A stretch of 64,000 nucleotides of DNA, from assembly GCF_001425205.1 (NCBI RefSeq), contig NZ_LMDW01000016.1:558001-622000 (forward strand), written 5' to 3'. Origin of the DNA: Variovorax sp. Root411. GTDB lineage: Bacteria; Pseudomonadota; Gammaproteobacteria; Burkholderiales; Burkholderiaceae_C. Positions 56,652 through 64,000 of this stretch are shown piece by piece. A model generated the notes under the pieces. It had not been told where the DNA came from, ran no database searches, and saw only the letters and a list, made by a program, of their open reading frames with translations. Each line of letters starts with the position of its first letter. The stretch's first letter is position 1. The translations under genes and the position numbers were made by a program.

Positions 56652-57980
56652 TCAGCCCAGCGTGGCCGCCAGGCGCTGGGCGTACGAGTCGGCTTGTGCC
56701 GCATCGCGCGCCTCGACCATCACCCGCACCAGCGGCTCGGTGCCGCTCGCGCGGATCAGCACGCGTCCGCTGTCACCGAGTTCGGCCTCGATGCGTTGCG
56801 TTTCGTTCGCGAGCGCCTTGTTGGCCTTCCAGTCCTGGTCCGGAGACAGGCGCACGTTGATCAGCGTCTGCGGAAACAGCGTGACGCCTTCGAGCAGTTG
56901 CGCCACCGTCTTGCCGCTGCGCACGCAAGCCTGCAGCACCTGCAGTGCACTCACGATGCCGTCGCCCGTGGTGTGGCGATCAAGCGCCAGCAAGTGGCCT
57001 GAACCCTCGCCGCCCAGCAGCCAGCCGCGCTTGTCCAGCTCTTCGAGCACGTAGCGGTCGCCGACCTTGGCACGCACGAACTCGATGCCCTGCCCGCGCA
57101 GCGCCACTTCGACGGCCTTGTTGGTCATGAGCGTGCCGACCACGCCCGCCGGCTTCTCGCCGCGCGCGATGCGCTCGGCCACCATGAGGTAGAGCAGCTC
57201 GTCGCCGTTGAACAGGCGCCCGCTGGCATCCACCAGCTGCAGGCGGTCGGCGTCGCCGTCGAGGGCGATGCCGTAGTCGGCCTGCTGCGTCGTCACTGCT
57301 GCGACCAGCGCTTCAGGATGCGTGGCTCCGAAGCCCTTGTTGATGTTGAGCCCGTCGGGCGAAACGCCGATGCTGCTGACTTCCGCACCCAGTTCGTGGA
57401 ACACGTTGGGCGCGACCTGATACGCCGCGCCGTGCGCCGCGTCGACGACCAGCTTCATGTCGCGCAGGGTCAGGTCGTTGGCGAAGGTGCTCTTGCAGAA
57501 CTCGATGTAGCGGCCGGGCGCGTCGTTGAGGCGGCGCGACTTGCCGAGGTTGGCGGAGTCCACCCACACCGGCGCTTCTTCCAGCGCGGCTTCGACGGCC
57601 AGTTCCCACGCATCGTCGAGCTTGGTGCCCTGCGCGCTGAAGAACTTGATGCCGTTGTCGGGAAAAGCGTTGTGGCTCGCGCTGATCACCACGCCCAGGC
57701 TCGCGCGTTGGGCGCGCGTGAGGTACGCCACGCCGGGCGTCGGCAACGGGCCGAGCAGCACTACATCAACGCCCGCCGAATTGAAGCCCGACTCGAGCGC
57801 CGACTCAAGCATGTAGCCCGAGATGCGCGTGTCCTTGCCGATCAGCACCGTGGGACGCGCCTGGGTTCTCTTGAGCACGCGGCCTACGGCGTGGGCGAGG
57901 CGCAGCACGAAATCGGGCGTGATGGGCGCCTGGCCGACAGTGCCGCGGATGCCGTCGGTGCCGAAATATTTGCGGGTCAT
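56652..57980 (-). CDS. glmM: Phosphoglucosamine mutase
   Basis: Enzyme of 442 residues converting glucosamine-6-phosphate to glucosamine-1-phosphate for peptidoglycan and lipopolysaccharide. Start MTRKYFGTDGIRGTVG, catalytic Ser in GVVISASHNAFPDNGIKFF (about residue 102), metal loop ALDGDADRLQ and the terminal phosphate-binding IRASGTEPLVRVMVEA. ATG 57980 follows AAGAGG. It overlaps the folP stop (ATGA), so the two are translationally linked. Confidence 0.96.
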   Translation of the reverse strand: MTRKYFGTDGIRGTVGQAPITPDFVLRLAHAVGRVLKRTQARPTVLIGKDTRISGYMLESALESGFNSAGVDVVLLGPLPTPGVAYLTRAQRASLGVVISASHNAFPDNGIKFFSAQGTKLDDAWELAVEAALEEAPVWVDSANLGKSRRLNDAPGRYIEFCKSTFANDLTLRDMKLVVDAAHGAAYQVAPNVFHELGAEVSSIGVSPDGLNINKGFGATHPEALVAAVTTQQADYGIALDGDADRLQLVDASGRLFNGDELLYLMVAERIARGEKPAGVVGTLMTNKAVEVALRGQGIEFVRAKVGDRYVLEELDKRGWLLGGEGSGHLLALDRHTTGDGIVSALQVLQACVRSGKTVAQLLEGVTLFPQTLINVRLSPDQDWKANKALANETQRIEAELGDSGRVLIRASGTEPLVRVMVEARDAAQADSYAQRLAATLG

Positions 57981-58891
57981 ATGGTTTCCTCTTTTCTTTG
58001 TTGTGGTTCTTCTGTCGCCTTCATTGCTCGCCATACGGCGAGGGCGGCCACTGTGTCACGCACGTCATGCACGCGCACCACGGCCGCGCCGCGGTCCACG
58101 GCCAGAACTGCGGCCGCGACGCTGGGCACCATACGCTCGCCCGCCGCCTCGATGCCCGTGACGGCGCCGATCGACGACTTGCGCGACCAGCCCACCAGCA
58201 GCGGATAACCGCAGGCGAGCAACTCACGCTGGCGCGCCAGCAAGGCGAAATTCTGCGCCACGGTCTTGCCGAACCCAACGCCGGGATCGAGCGTGATGCG
58301 CGAAGAATCGACTCCCAGCGCACGCAGAAGTTGCACCTGCTCCCCGAGGAAAGACAGCACCGCAGGGATCACGTCGCCCGCCATGGGCGCGGCCTGCATG
58401 GTCTGCGGGTCGCGGTGCATGTGCATCAGGCAGATGCCGCACGAAGGGTGCGCCGAGACGGCTTCGCGCGCGCCCGGCTGGCGCAGCGCCCAGATGTCGT
58501 TGACGATGTCCGCCCCCAGGTCGAGCACGGCGCGCATGACCTCGGGCTTGTAGGTGTCGATGGAAATCGGCACGTTCAGCTTCACCGCCTCGCGCACCAC
58601 GGGGAGTATGCGTGCCAGCTCGGCATCGAGCGGCACCGCGGGGCTCCCGGGGCGGGTCGATTCGCCGCCGATGTCGAGGATGTCGGCGCCCTCCTTCAGC
58701 AGCTGCTCGCAGTGCTTCAGCGCGCTGCCGGCGGAGGCGTGGGCACCGCCATCGGAAAAGGAGTCGGGCGTGACGTTGACGATGCCCATCACGCGCGGCT
58801 GCGCGAGGTCGATGCGAAAGCGCGACGTCTGCCAGACCTCTCCATGGAAAACGGGGCCAGAGGCCCCGTTGTTGCTTGCTGCCAAGTCCAC
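57977..58891 (-). CDS. folP: Dihydropteroate synthase
   Basis: Folate enzyme joining p-aminobenzoate and dihydropterin pyrophosphate. Clear motifs RVMGIVNVTPDSFSDGG, DILDIGGESTRPG, VPISIDTYKPEV and VGFGKTVAQNFALLA. No ATG fits: the only in-frame starts before WQTSRFRIDL are GTG 58891 (304 residues) and TTG 58885, both immediately after the ftsH stop and before the ftsH terminator hairpin, so the 5' codons lie in that hairpin. A later start at the GTG before MGIVNV is too short for the first strand but cannot be excluded. Its stop overlaps glmM. Confidence 0.9.
   Translation of the reverse strand: MDLAASNNGASGPVFHGEVWQTSRFRIDLAQPRVMGIVNVTPDSFSDGGAHASAGSALKHCEQLLKEGADILDIGGESTRPGSPAVPLDAELARILPVVREAVKLNVPISIDTYKPEVMRAVLDLGADIVNDIWALRQPGAREAVSAHPSCGICLMHMHRDPQTMQAAPMAGDVIPAVLSFLGEQVQLLRALGVDSSRITLDPGVGFGKTVAQNFALLARQRELLACGYPLLVGWSRKSSIGAVTGIEAAGERMVPSVAAAVLAVDRGAAVVRVHDVRDTVAALAVWRAMKATEEPQQRKEETI
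58850..58870 (-). terminator. Hairpin after ftsH, inside the 5' end of folP
   Basis: Stem ACGGGGCC / GGCCCCGT with a three-base loop and a TTTT tail on the minus strand, about 25 bp after the ftsH stop. It lies downstream of the GTG/TTG start codons proposed for folP, so it may act as an attenuator. Confidence 0.75.
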
Positions 58892-58892
58892 T

Positions 58893-60809
58893 TCAAGCCG
58901 CAGTGGGCGCCGGGTCGGGATTGACCGCCGGCGTGCCGCCGCTGCCGCCGCTGCCCGAAGGCGGGATGCGCGGCGTCCAGTCCTTGGGCGGGCGCGGTGC
59001 GCGGCCGGCCATGATGTCATCGAGTTGCTCGGAGTCGATGGTTTCCCATTCGAGCAGTGCCTTCGCCATGGCGTGCATCTTGTCGCTGTTCGCCTCGATG
59101 AGATTGCGTGCCAGGGCGTATTGCTCGTCGATGATGCGGCGCACTTCGCCGTCGACTTTTTCCATGGTCTGCTCGCTCATGTTGGTCGTCTTGGTGACCG
59201 AGCGGCCCAGGAACACTTCGCCTTCGTTCTCGGCATAGACCATCGGTCCCAGCGCGTCGGTCATGCCGTAGCGCGTGACCATGTCGCGGGCGATGGAGGT
59301 CGCGCGCTCGAAGTCGTTGCTCGCGCCGGTGGTCATCTGGTGCATGAACACTTCCTCGGCGATGCGGCCGCCGAACAGCATGCTGATCTGGTTGAGCATG
59401 TATTCGCGGTCGTAGCTGTAGCGGTCCTGCGATGGCAGGCTCATGGTCACGCCGAGGGCACGGCCGCGCGGAATGATCGTGACCTTGTGGACCGGGTCGC
59501 ACTTGGGCAGCAGCTTGCCGATGAGGGCGTGGCCGGACTCGTGGTAGGCCGTGTTGCGGCGCTCTTCCTCGGGCATGACCATGCTCTTGCGCTCGGGGCC
59601 CATGAAGATCTTGTCCTTGGCCTTCTCGAAGTCCTGCATCTCGACCACGCGCGCATTGCGGCGTGCAGCCATCAGGGCAGCTTCGTTGCAGAGGTTGGCC
59701 AGGTCGGCGCCCGACATGCCGGGCGTGCCGCGGGCGATCACGCTCGGGTTCACGTCCTGGCCCAGCGGGACCTTGCGCATGTGCACGCCGAGGATCTGTT
59801 CGCGGCCGCGGATGTCGGGCAGCGTGACGTAGACCTGGCGGTCGAAGCGGCCGGGGCGCAGCAGTGCGGCGTCCAGGATGTCGGGGCGGTTGGTGGCAGC
59901 CACCACGATCACGCCGAGGTTGGTTTCGAAGCCGTCCATCTCGACCAGCATCTGGTTGAGCGTCTGTTCGCGCTCGTCGTTGCCGCCGCCGAGGCCGGCG
60001 CCGCGCTGACGGCCCACTGCATCGATTTCGTCGATGAAGATGATGCAGGGCGCGTTCTTCTTGGCGTTCTCGAACATGTCGCGCACGCGGGCAGCGCCCA
60101 CGCCGACGAACATTTCAACGAAGTCGGAACCCGAGATCGAGAAGAAAGGCACCTTGGCTTCGCCGGCGATCGACTTGGCCAGCAGCGTCTTGCCGGTGCC
60201 GGGAGGGCCGACCAGCAATAGGCCGCGGGGAATACGGCCGCCGAGCTTCTGGAAGCGTTGCGGGTCTTTCAGGAAGTCGACCACTTCACGGACCTCTTCC
60301 TTGGCCTCGTCACAGCCCGCGACGTCGGCGAAGGTGACCGTGTTGTTGTTCTCGTCCATCATGCGGGCCTTGCTCTTGCCGAAGCTGAATGCCCCGCCCT
60401 TGCCGCCGCCCTGCATCTGTCGCATGAAGTAGATCCACACGCCGATCAGCAGCAGCATCGGGCCCCAGCTCACCAGCAGCGTCATGAGCAGCGAGCCCTC
60501 TTCGCGCGGCTTGACGTCGAACTTGACGTTGTGGTCGATCAGGTCGCCCACGAGTCCGCGGTCGAGCACCGTGGCGGTCGTGCGGATCTTGCGATCGTCG
60601 TTGGTGACGGCGACGATCTCGCCGCCGGCAGCGCCTTCAGGAATGACGGCGCTCTTGACCTGGTTGTTCCGGACCTGGTCCAGGAACTCGGAATAGCTGA
60701 CTGTCCCCGAACCGACGCCGCCGCGGGTGTCGAACTGCTTGAACACAGTGAACAACACCATGGCAATGACGAGCCATACGGCAACTTTGGAAAACCACTG
60801 ATTGTTCAA
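58893..60809 (-). CDS. ftsH: ATP-dependent zinc metalloprotease FtsH
   Basis: Membrane-bound AAA+ protease of 638 residues. Start is TTG at 60809 (LNNQWFSKVAVWLV), with GGAGC before it; the 20 codons upstream are not expected to be coding. Two TM helices (about 5-25 and 105-125), Walker A GPPGTGKT (201-208), Walker B IIFIDEIDA, SRH RPDILDAALLRPGRFDR, and the zinc site HESGH (423-427). C-terminal Pro/Gly-rich tail as usual. Quality-controls membrane proteins and LpxC. Followed by folP. Confidence 0.96.
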   Translation of the reverse strand: MNNQWFSKVAVWLVIAMVLFTVFKQFDTRGGVGSGTVSYSEFLDQVRNNQVKSAVIPEGAAGGEIVAVTNDDRKIRTTATVLDRGLVGDLIDHNVKFDVKPREEGSLLMTLLVSWGPMLLLIGVWIYFMRQMQGGGKGGAFSFGKSKARMMDENNNTVTFADVAGCDEAKEEVREVVDFLKDPQRFQKLGGRIPRGLLLVGPPGTGKTLLAKSIAGEAKVPFFSISGSDFVEMFVGVGAARVRDMFENAKKNAPCIIFIDEIDAVGRQRGAGLGGGNDEREQTLNQMLVEMDGFETNLGVIVVAATNRPDILDAALLRPGRFDRQVYVTLPDIRGREQILGVHMRKVPLGQDVNPSVIARGTPGMSGADLANLCNEAALMAARRNARVVEMQDFEKAKDKIFMGPERKSMVMPEEERRNTAYHESGHALIGKLLPKCDPVHKVTIIPRGRALGVTMSLPSQDRYSYDREYMLNQISMLFGGRIAEEVFMHQMTTGASNDFERATSIARDMVTRYGMTDALGPMVYAENEGEVFLGRSVTKTTNMSEQTMEKVDGEVRRIIDEQYALARNLIEANSDKMHAMAKALLEWETIDSEQLDDIMAGRAPRPPKDWTPRIPPSGSGGSGGTPAVNPDPAPTAA

Positions 60810-60977
60810 ACGAAGCTCCAGGCTAAAGCGCGTGACAGACAAATGAAAAAACGCGCTGTGGATACGCAATTGCGCCCCATTTTAGGCTTTTCAAGCTGCG
60901 AAAAGCGGGCATTTCCCTAATGCGGCGATAGGCTGGCATGGGTTTGCGCCCCGCACGCGGCCCTGCGCAGCAAGGTA

Positions 60978-61646
60978 TCAATGCGTATCGGAGGCCTTGA
61001 GGCCCACGCCGACCAGGAAGGTTTCAGCCGATTTGTCACGCGACGACTTGGGCTTGAAAGGCTTCACGAGTCGGAAATTCGCCTTGAAAAGCTTCACCAG
61101 ATCGTCGTAGCCGCTGCCGTGGAAAAGCTTGGCCACCAGCGCTCCTTCCGGCTTCAGATGGTGCCGGGCGAAGTCGATCGCAAGCTCGATCAGGTGCGCC
61201 ACGCGGGCGGCATCGGCCGAATGGATGCCCGACAGGTTCGGCGCCATGTCCGACACCACCAGGTCGGCCTTGCGGCCCGCCAGCACGCCCAGCAACTGCT
61301 GCAACAGCGCGTCTTCGCGGAAATCCCCCTGCAGGAAGGTCACGCCCTCGATGGGTTCCATCGGCAGGATGTCGAGCGAAATGATGGTGCCGTTCAACTC
61401 GCCCGCCGCCGCCCCGCCCGGCGACATGCGCCGGCGCAGGTACTGGCTCCAGGCACCCGGGGTAGAACCTAGGTCCACCACCAGCTGCCCCGGCTTGACG
61501 AGCCCGAGCGACTCGTCGATTTCCTTGAGCTTGTAGGCGGCGCGCGCGCGATAACCCTCCTTGGCGGCGAGCTTCACGTAGGGGTCGTTGATATGGTCGT
61601 GCAGCCACGCCTTGTTGACTTTTTTGCTTTTGGCTTTGGTGCTCAT
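60978..61646 (-). CDS. rlmE: 23S rRNA (uridine-2'-O-)-methyltransferase RlmE
   Basis: Enzyme of 222 residues that methylates U2552 of 23S rRNA. N-terminal basic RNA-binding start, then VVDLGSTPGAWSQYLRRR (SAM loop; Gly-Ala-Trp variant), ISLDILPMEPIEGV, VVSDMAPNLSG and AKLFHGSGYDDL with the catalytic Lys. ATG 61646 chosen; the open frame further upstream overlaps the divergent RNA-binding gene. Order rlmE-ftsH is conserved in proteobacteria. Confidence 0.93.
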   Translation of the reverse strand: MSTKAKSKKVNKAWLHDHINDPYVKLAAKEGYRARAAYKLKEIDESLGLVKPGQLVVDLGSTPGAWSQYLRRRMSPGGAAAGELNGTIISLDILPMEPIEGVTFLQGDFREDALLQQLLGVLAGRKADLVVSDMAPNLSGIHSADAARVAHLIELAIDFARHHLKPEGALVAKLFHGSGYDDLVKLFKANFRLVKPFKPKSSRDKSAETFLVGVGLKASDTH

Positions 61647-61679
61647 GAAGGTCTTCGTGTACGCGTCGATAATACGGGG

Positions 61680-62159
61680 ATGCCCGCCATTCAACTTACC
61701 CCTGCCGAGCGCAAGGTGCACCGCGCCGAAGCTCACCACCTGGATCCGATCGTCATGGTCGGTGGAGACGGGCTCACCCCTGCCGTGAAAAAAGAGGCCG
61801 ATGCGGCGCTCAAGGCCCATGGCCTGATCAAGGTCCGGGTCTTCTCCGACGACCGCCTCGCCCGCGACGCCATGCTGCGCGAGTTGTCCGACGAACTCGG
61901 CGCCGCCCCGGTCCAGCACATCGGCAAGCTGCTGGTGCTGTGGCGCCCGATCCCCGAAAAAGAACGTGTGGTCGATGAAGACCGCATGCCCGGACCGCGC
62001 GACGTCAAGATCGTCAAGTACAGCAAGCGCGGCGGCCAGCGCCCCGAGATCAAGACCCTGCGCGTGCTCGGCAATCAGCGCCTCACCCCTGGCGGCACCA
62101 TCAAGCGCGCCAAGGCGAAGCGGCCGCTGTCGGCCAAGAAGCGCAACCAGGCGGACTGA
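61680..62159 (+). CDS. YhbY-family RNA-binding (CRM domain) protein
   Basis: Protein of 159 residues from ATG 61680, divergent from rlmE with 33 bp between. CRM domain at about 1-95 (LTPAERKVHRAEAHHLDPIV, VGGDGLTPAVKKEADAAL, GKLLVLWRPIPEKE). E. coli YhbY is 97 residues; the extra about 60 C-terminal residues are basic (KRAKAKRPLSAKKRNQ). Binds pre-50S ribosomes in relatives. Confidence 0.93.
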   Translation: MPAIQLTPAERKVHRAEAHHLDPIVMVGGDGLTPAVKKEADAALKAHGLIKVRVFSDDRLARDAMLRELSDELGAAPVQHIGKLLVLWRPIPEKERVVDEDRMPGPRDVKIVKYSKRGGQRPEIKTLRVLGNQRLTPGGTIKRAKAKRPLSAKKRNQAD

Positions 62160-62161
62160 GC

Positions 62162-62920
62162 TTGGTGGCAGCGCAAGGCGTCCAGCGCCACATCCTCTGC
62201 ATGAAATGGGGCACGAAGTACGGCCCCGAATACGTCAACCGGCTCTACGCGATGGTGCGCCGCAACCTCCGCGGCGATTTCAAGTTCGTGTGCCTGACCG
62301 ACGACGGCAACGGCATCCACCCCGAGGTGACGTGCCTGCCGATCCCGCCGCTCAACCTGCACCTGGCCCCGGGCCAGCGCGATGGCGCCTGGAAGAAGCT
62401 CACGACCTTCGAGCAGGACCTGCACGGCCTGCGCGGCCCCGCCCTCTTCCTCGACCTCGACGTGGTGGTTGTCGGCAGCCTTGACGCCTTCTTCGAGCAG
62501 CCGGGCGAATTCCTGATCATTCACGACTACGCCCGCCCCTGGCGGCGCGAGCGGGTCACGGGCAATTCGTCGGTCTACCGTTTCGAGCTGGGCGCCCATG
62601 CCGACGTGCTGGCGTATTTCCGCGCCAACATGGACAAGGTCCAGGCCGAGTACCGCAACGAGCAGGCCTACCTTTCGGACGTGCTCCACAAGCAGGGCAA
62701 GCTGGCCTACTGGCCCGACGCCTGGTGCCCGAGCTTCAAGTACCACGGCATCCCGACCTGGCCGACCAACTACTGGGAAGAGCCCTTCGTGCCCGAGGGC
62801 GCACGCATCATGGTGTTCCATGGCGAGTGCAACCCGCCGGACGCGCTGGCGGGCCGCCGCAACCGGGCCTTCCGGTACATCCGGCCTGCGGGCTGGGTCG
62901 CCAAGTATTGGAAAGAGTGA
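62162..62920 (+). CDS. Glycosyltransferase-like protein (GT8/DUF-type)
   Basis: Protein of 252 residues with a TTG start at 62162, two bases after the RNA-binding gene stop (GTG 62165 is an alternative). ILCMKWGTKYGPEYVNRLYAMV at the start, FLDLDVVVVGSLDAFF with a DxD-like motif (Asp98/Asp100), and GEFLIIHDYARPWRRE and NSSVYRFELGAH. The DxD and the MKWGTKYG start resemble glycosyltransferases that use nucleotide sugars. No cluster partner; substrate unknown. Confidence 0.75.
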   Translation: MVAAQGVQRHILCMKWGTKYGPEYVNRLYAMVRRNLRGDFKFVCLTDDGNGIHPEVTCLPIPPLNLHLAPGQRDGAWKKLTTFEQDLHGLRGPALFLDLDVVVVGSLDAFFEQPGEFLIIHDYARPWRRERVTGNSSVYRFELGAHADVLAYFRANMDKVQAEYRNEQAYLSDVLHKQGKLAYWPDAWCPSFKYHGIPTWPTNYWEEPFVPEGARIMVFHGECNPPDALAGRRNRAFRYIRPAGWVAKYWKE

Positions 62921-62927
62921 GAGGCAA

Positions 62928-62948
62928 GAGGCGGCAAACTGCCGCCTC
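62928..62948 (+). terminator. Hairpin between convergent genes
   Basis: Perfect 9-bp stem GAGGCGGCA-AAC-TGCCGCCTC, between the glycosyltransferase-like and DUF4149 genes, without a clear T tract; possible terminator in either direction. Confidence 0.5.
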
Positions 62949-62954
62949 CGCACT

Positions 62955-63371
62955 TCAGCCCGGCTTGCGGGCGCCCATGCGCCAGAGCAGCACGCCGGCA
63001 CACAGCCACTGCACGAAGTACATGCCGCTGCCCACGGCGTGCCACAGCTTGAGGTTCTCGCGCGCCATGATGCGCGGCGCCACGGCGTACTGCTGAAGCA
63101 GCGCCAGCAACAGTGCACCCAGGACGAAGAAGATGGCCGTCATCGCCGCCCCGTCCATGCGCTCGTCGGCCTTGGACCTGAAATGGATCAGCAGGATCAG
63201 TCCGCAAGCAATTGCGATCCAGCTCTGCGCCTCGAACAATTGGCCGGCGAAGTTGCCCGCCACCGATGGATTGCCCAGCTTCGCGAACAGCATCGGCACC
63301 ACCAGGAAGCCGATCGTGGTGAGGCTGCCCCACCAGAAGGCGGCCAGCATCAGCGCAATGCGGTCTTTCAT
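62955..63371 (-). CDS. DUF4149 domain membrane protein (TMEM205-like)
   Basis: Protein of 138 residues with four predicted helices: IALMLAAFWWGSLTTIGFL, SWIAIACGLILLIHF, AMTAIFFVLGALLLALLQ and MYFVQWLCAGVLLW. DUF4149 members often neighbour greA in Burkholderiales. Function unknown. Transcribed in line with greA, 11 bp after it. Confidence 0.88.
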   Translation of the reverse strand: MKDRIALMLAAFWWGSLTTIGFLVVPMLFAKLGNPSVAGNFAGQLFEAQSWIAIACGLILLIHFRSKADERMDGAAMTAIFFVLGALLLALLQQYAVAPRIMARENLKLWHAVGSGMYFVQWLCAGVLLWRMGARKPG

Positions 63372-63382
63372 GGATCGAAAAA

Positions 63383-63859
63383 TCAGAGGTAGCGCACGGC
63401 CACGATCTCGTAGCGCTTGAGTCCGCCGGGCGCCTGCACTTCGGCCGTGTCGCCCTCTTCCTTGCCGATCAGCGCGCGCGCGATCGGGCTGGAAATGTTG
63501 ATCAGGCCGAGCTTCAGATCGGCTTCGTCTTCACCGACGATCTGGTACTTCACCGCGTCGCCGCTCTCCTCCTCTTCGAGCTCCACGGTAGAGCCGAACA
63601 CCACCTTGCCGCCTGCATCGAGCTCGGACGGATCGATGATCTGCGCGGCCGACAGCTTGCCTTCGACCTCCTGGATGCGGCCTTCGATGAAGCCCTGGCG
63701 GTCCTTGGCGACTTCGTATTCGGCGTTCTCGCTCAGGTCGCCCTGGGCGCGCGCTTCGGAGATGGCGTTGATGACCCAGGGACGGTCCACCGTCTTGAGC
63801 TGGTGCAGTTCGGCGCGCAGCTTTTCGGCACCGCGCTTGGTAATTGGAATGGTGGCCAT
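63383..63859 (-). CDS. greA: Transcription elongation factor GreA
   Basis: Factor of 158 residues (E. coli GreA 158). N-terminal coiled coil (TIPITKRGAEKLRAELHQL, NAISEARAQGDLSENAEY with the acidic tip residues) and C-terminal domain (VVFGSTVELEEEE, SPIARALIGKEEGD). Acidic tip DLSENAE is intact. Rescues backtracked RNA polymerase. DUF4149 gene follows. Confidence 0.97.
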   Translation of the reverse strand: MATIPITKRGAEKLRAELHQLKTVDRPWVINAISEARAQGDLSENAEYEVAKDRQGFIEGRIQEVEGKLSAAQIIDPSELDAGGKVVFGSTVELEEEESGDAVKYQIVGEDEADLKLGLINISSPIARALIGKEEGDTAEVQAPGGLKRYEIVAVRYL

Positions 63860-63881
63860 GTTTGGTTCTCCATAAAGCGAA

Positions 63882-63907
63882 ACCGCCGAACGATGCCGTT
63901 CGGCGGT
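63882..63907 (-). terminator. Terminator hairpin before greA (end of the preceding gene)
   Basis: Perfect 11-bp stem ACCGCCGAACG / CGTTCGGCGGT with a 4-base loop; on the minus strand it is followed by TTTCGCTTT. It lies between the unidentified upstream gene and greA and may separate them. Confidence 0.7.
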
Positions 63908-63923
63908 CGATTGGGGGGACAGG

Positions 63924-64000
63924 TCAGACGAGATTGCGTCCGGTCAGCCGGCTCAAGATGGCGAGCGGGCTCGAGTCGGGATTGTATTGCTTCGAAGCGG
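63924..64000 (-). CDS. 3' end of an unidentified gene (partial)
   Basis: The minus-strand frame ending at the TGA of 63926-63924 encodes the last about 24 residues, closing SPLAILSRLTGRNLV. Too short to identify. carB commonly precedes greA in this family, but this end does not look like CarB to me. Confidence 0.45.
   Translation of the reverse strand, partial: ASKQYNPDSSPLAILSRLTGRNLV

Overview
The window is GC-rich (about two thirds G+C by eye), densely coded DNA from a betaproteobacterial chromosome. Gene order (clpS-clpA next to icd; exbB-exbD-lpxK-Trm112-kdsB-adk; rlmE-ftsH-folP-glmM; greA next to a DUF4149 gene) and the protein sequences look like Comamonadaceae, most likely Variovorax or a close relative. 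That placement is from memory of the family, not from a search. No rRNA, tRNA, CRISPR array or IS element was recognised.

Layout: 1-2.5 kb, smc (minus strand, cut by the window edge). 2.6-5.8 kb, a lipoprotein, a hipB-hipA type toxin-antitoxin pair with an AT-rich two-site operator, and an orphan ParA-like ATPase. 5.9-15.4 kb, ten genes on the minus strand in one tightly overlapped operon (ACP, membrane protein, AMP-ligase/dehydratase fusion, acyltransferase, LolA-like, MMPL exporter, polysaccharide deacetylase, methyltransferase, dehydratase, FabG). It is of the aryl-polyene type, but no ketosynthase is present in the window. 15.5-18.2 kb, a HerA-like ATPase and an ECF sigma/NrsF anti-sigma pair. 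18.3-29.5 kb, a pyrimidine-salvage/catabolism block: URC1 (GTP cyclohydrolase II-like), URC4 (DUF1688), upp, a BmpA-type binding protein, a lipoprotein nucleosidase, an ABC nucleoside importer (ATPase and two permeases), a small secreted protein and cytosine deaminase. 29.5-33.8 kb, sirtuin, GFA protein, exonuclease I and cardiolipin synthase.

33.9-45.9 kb is mostly housekeeping: clpA, clpS, icd, two small basic secreted proteins, a DUF192 protein, sodB (broken by an exact 100-bp tandem duplication), xseA, exbB/exbD, lpxK, a Trm112-like protein, kdsB and adk. 46-50.5 kb holds an asparaginase divergent from lexA with two LexA boxes between them, a small unknown protein, a D-2-hydroxyacid dehydrogenase and an MFS permease. 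50.5-56 kb is an acyl-CoA catabolic block (3-hydroxyacyl-CoA dehydrogenase, enoyl-CoA hydratase, Crp/Fnr regulator, APH-type phosphotransferase, acyl-CoA dehydrogenase). 56-64 kb is GNAT, glmM, folP, ftsH, rlmE, a YhbY-type RNA-binding protein, a glycosyltransferase-like protein, a DUF4149 protein, greA and the 3' end of an unidentified gene.

GC-rich hairpin elements lie between several genes. Three of them end in the Shine-Dalgarno sequence of the next gene. The systems most worth a second look are the ketosynthase-less aryl-polyene-type operon, the URC operon with its unusual exported nucleosidase, and the duplicated sodB.
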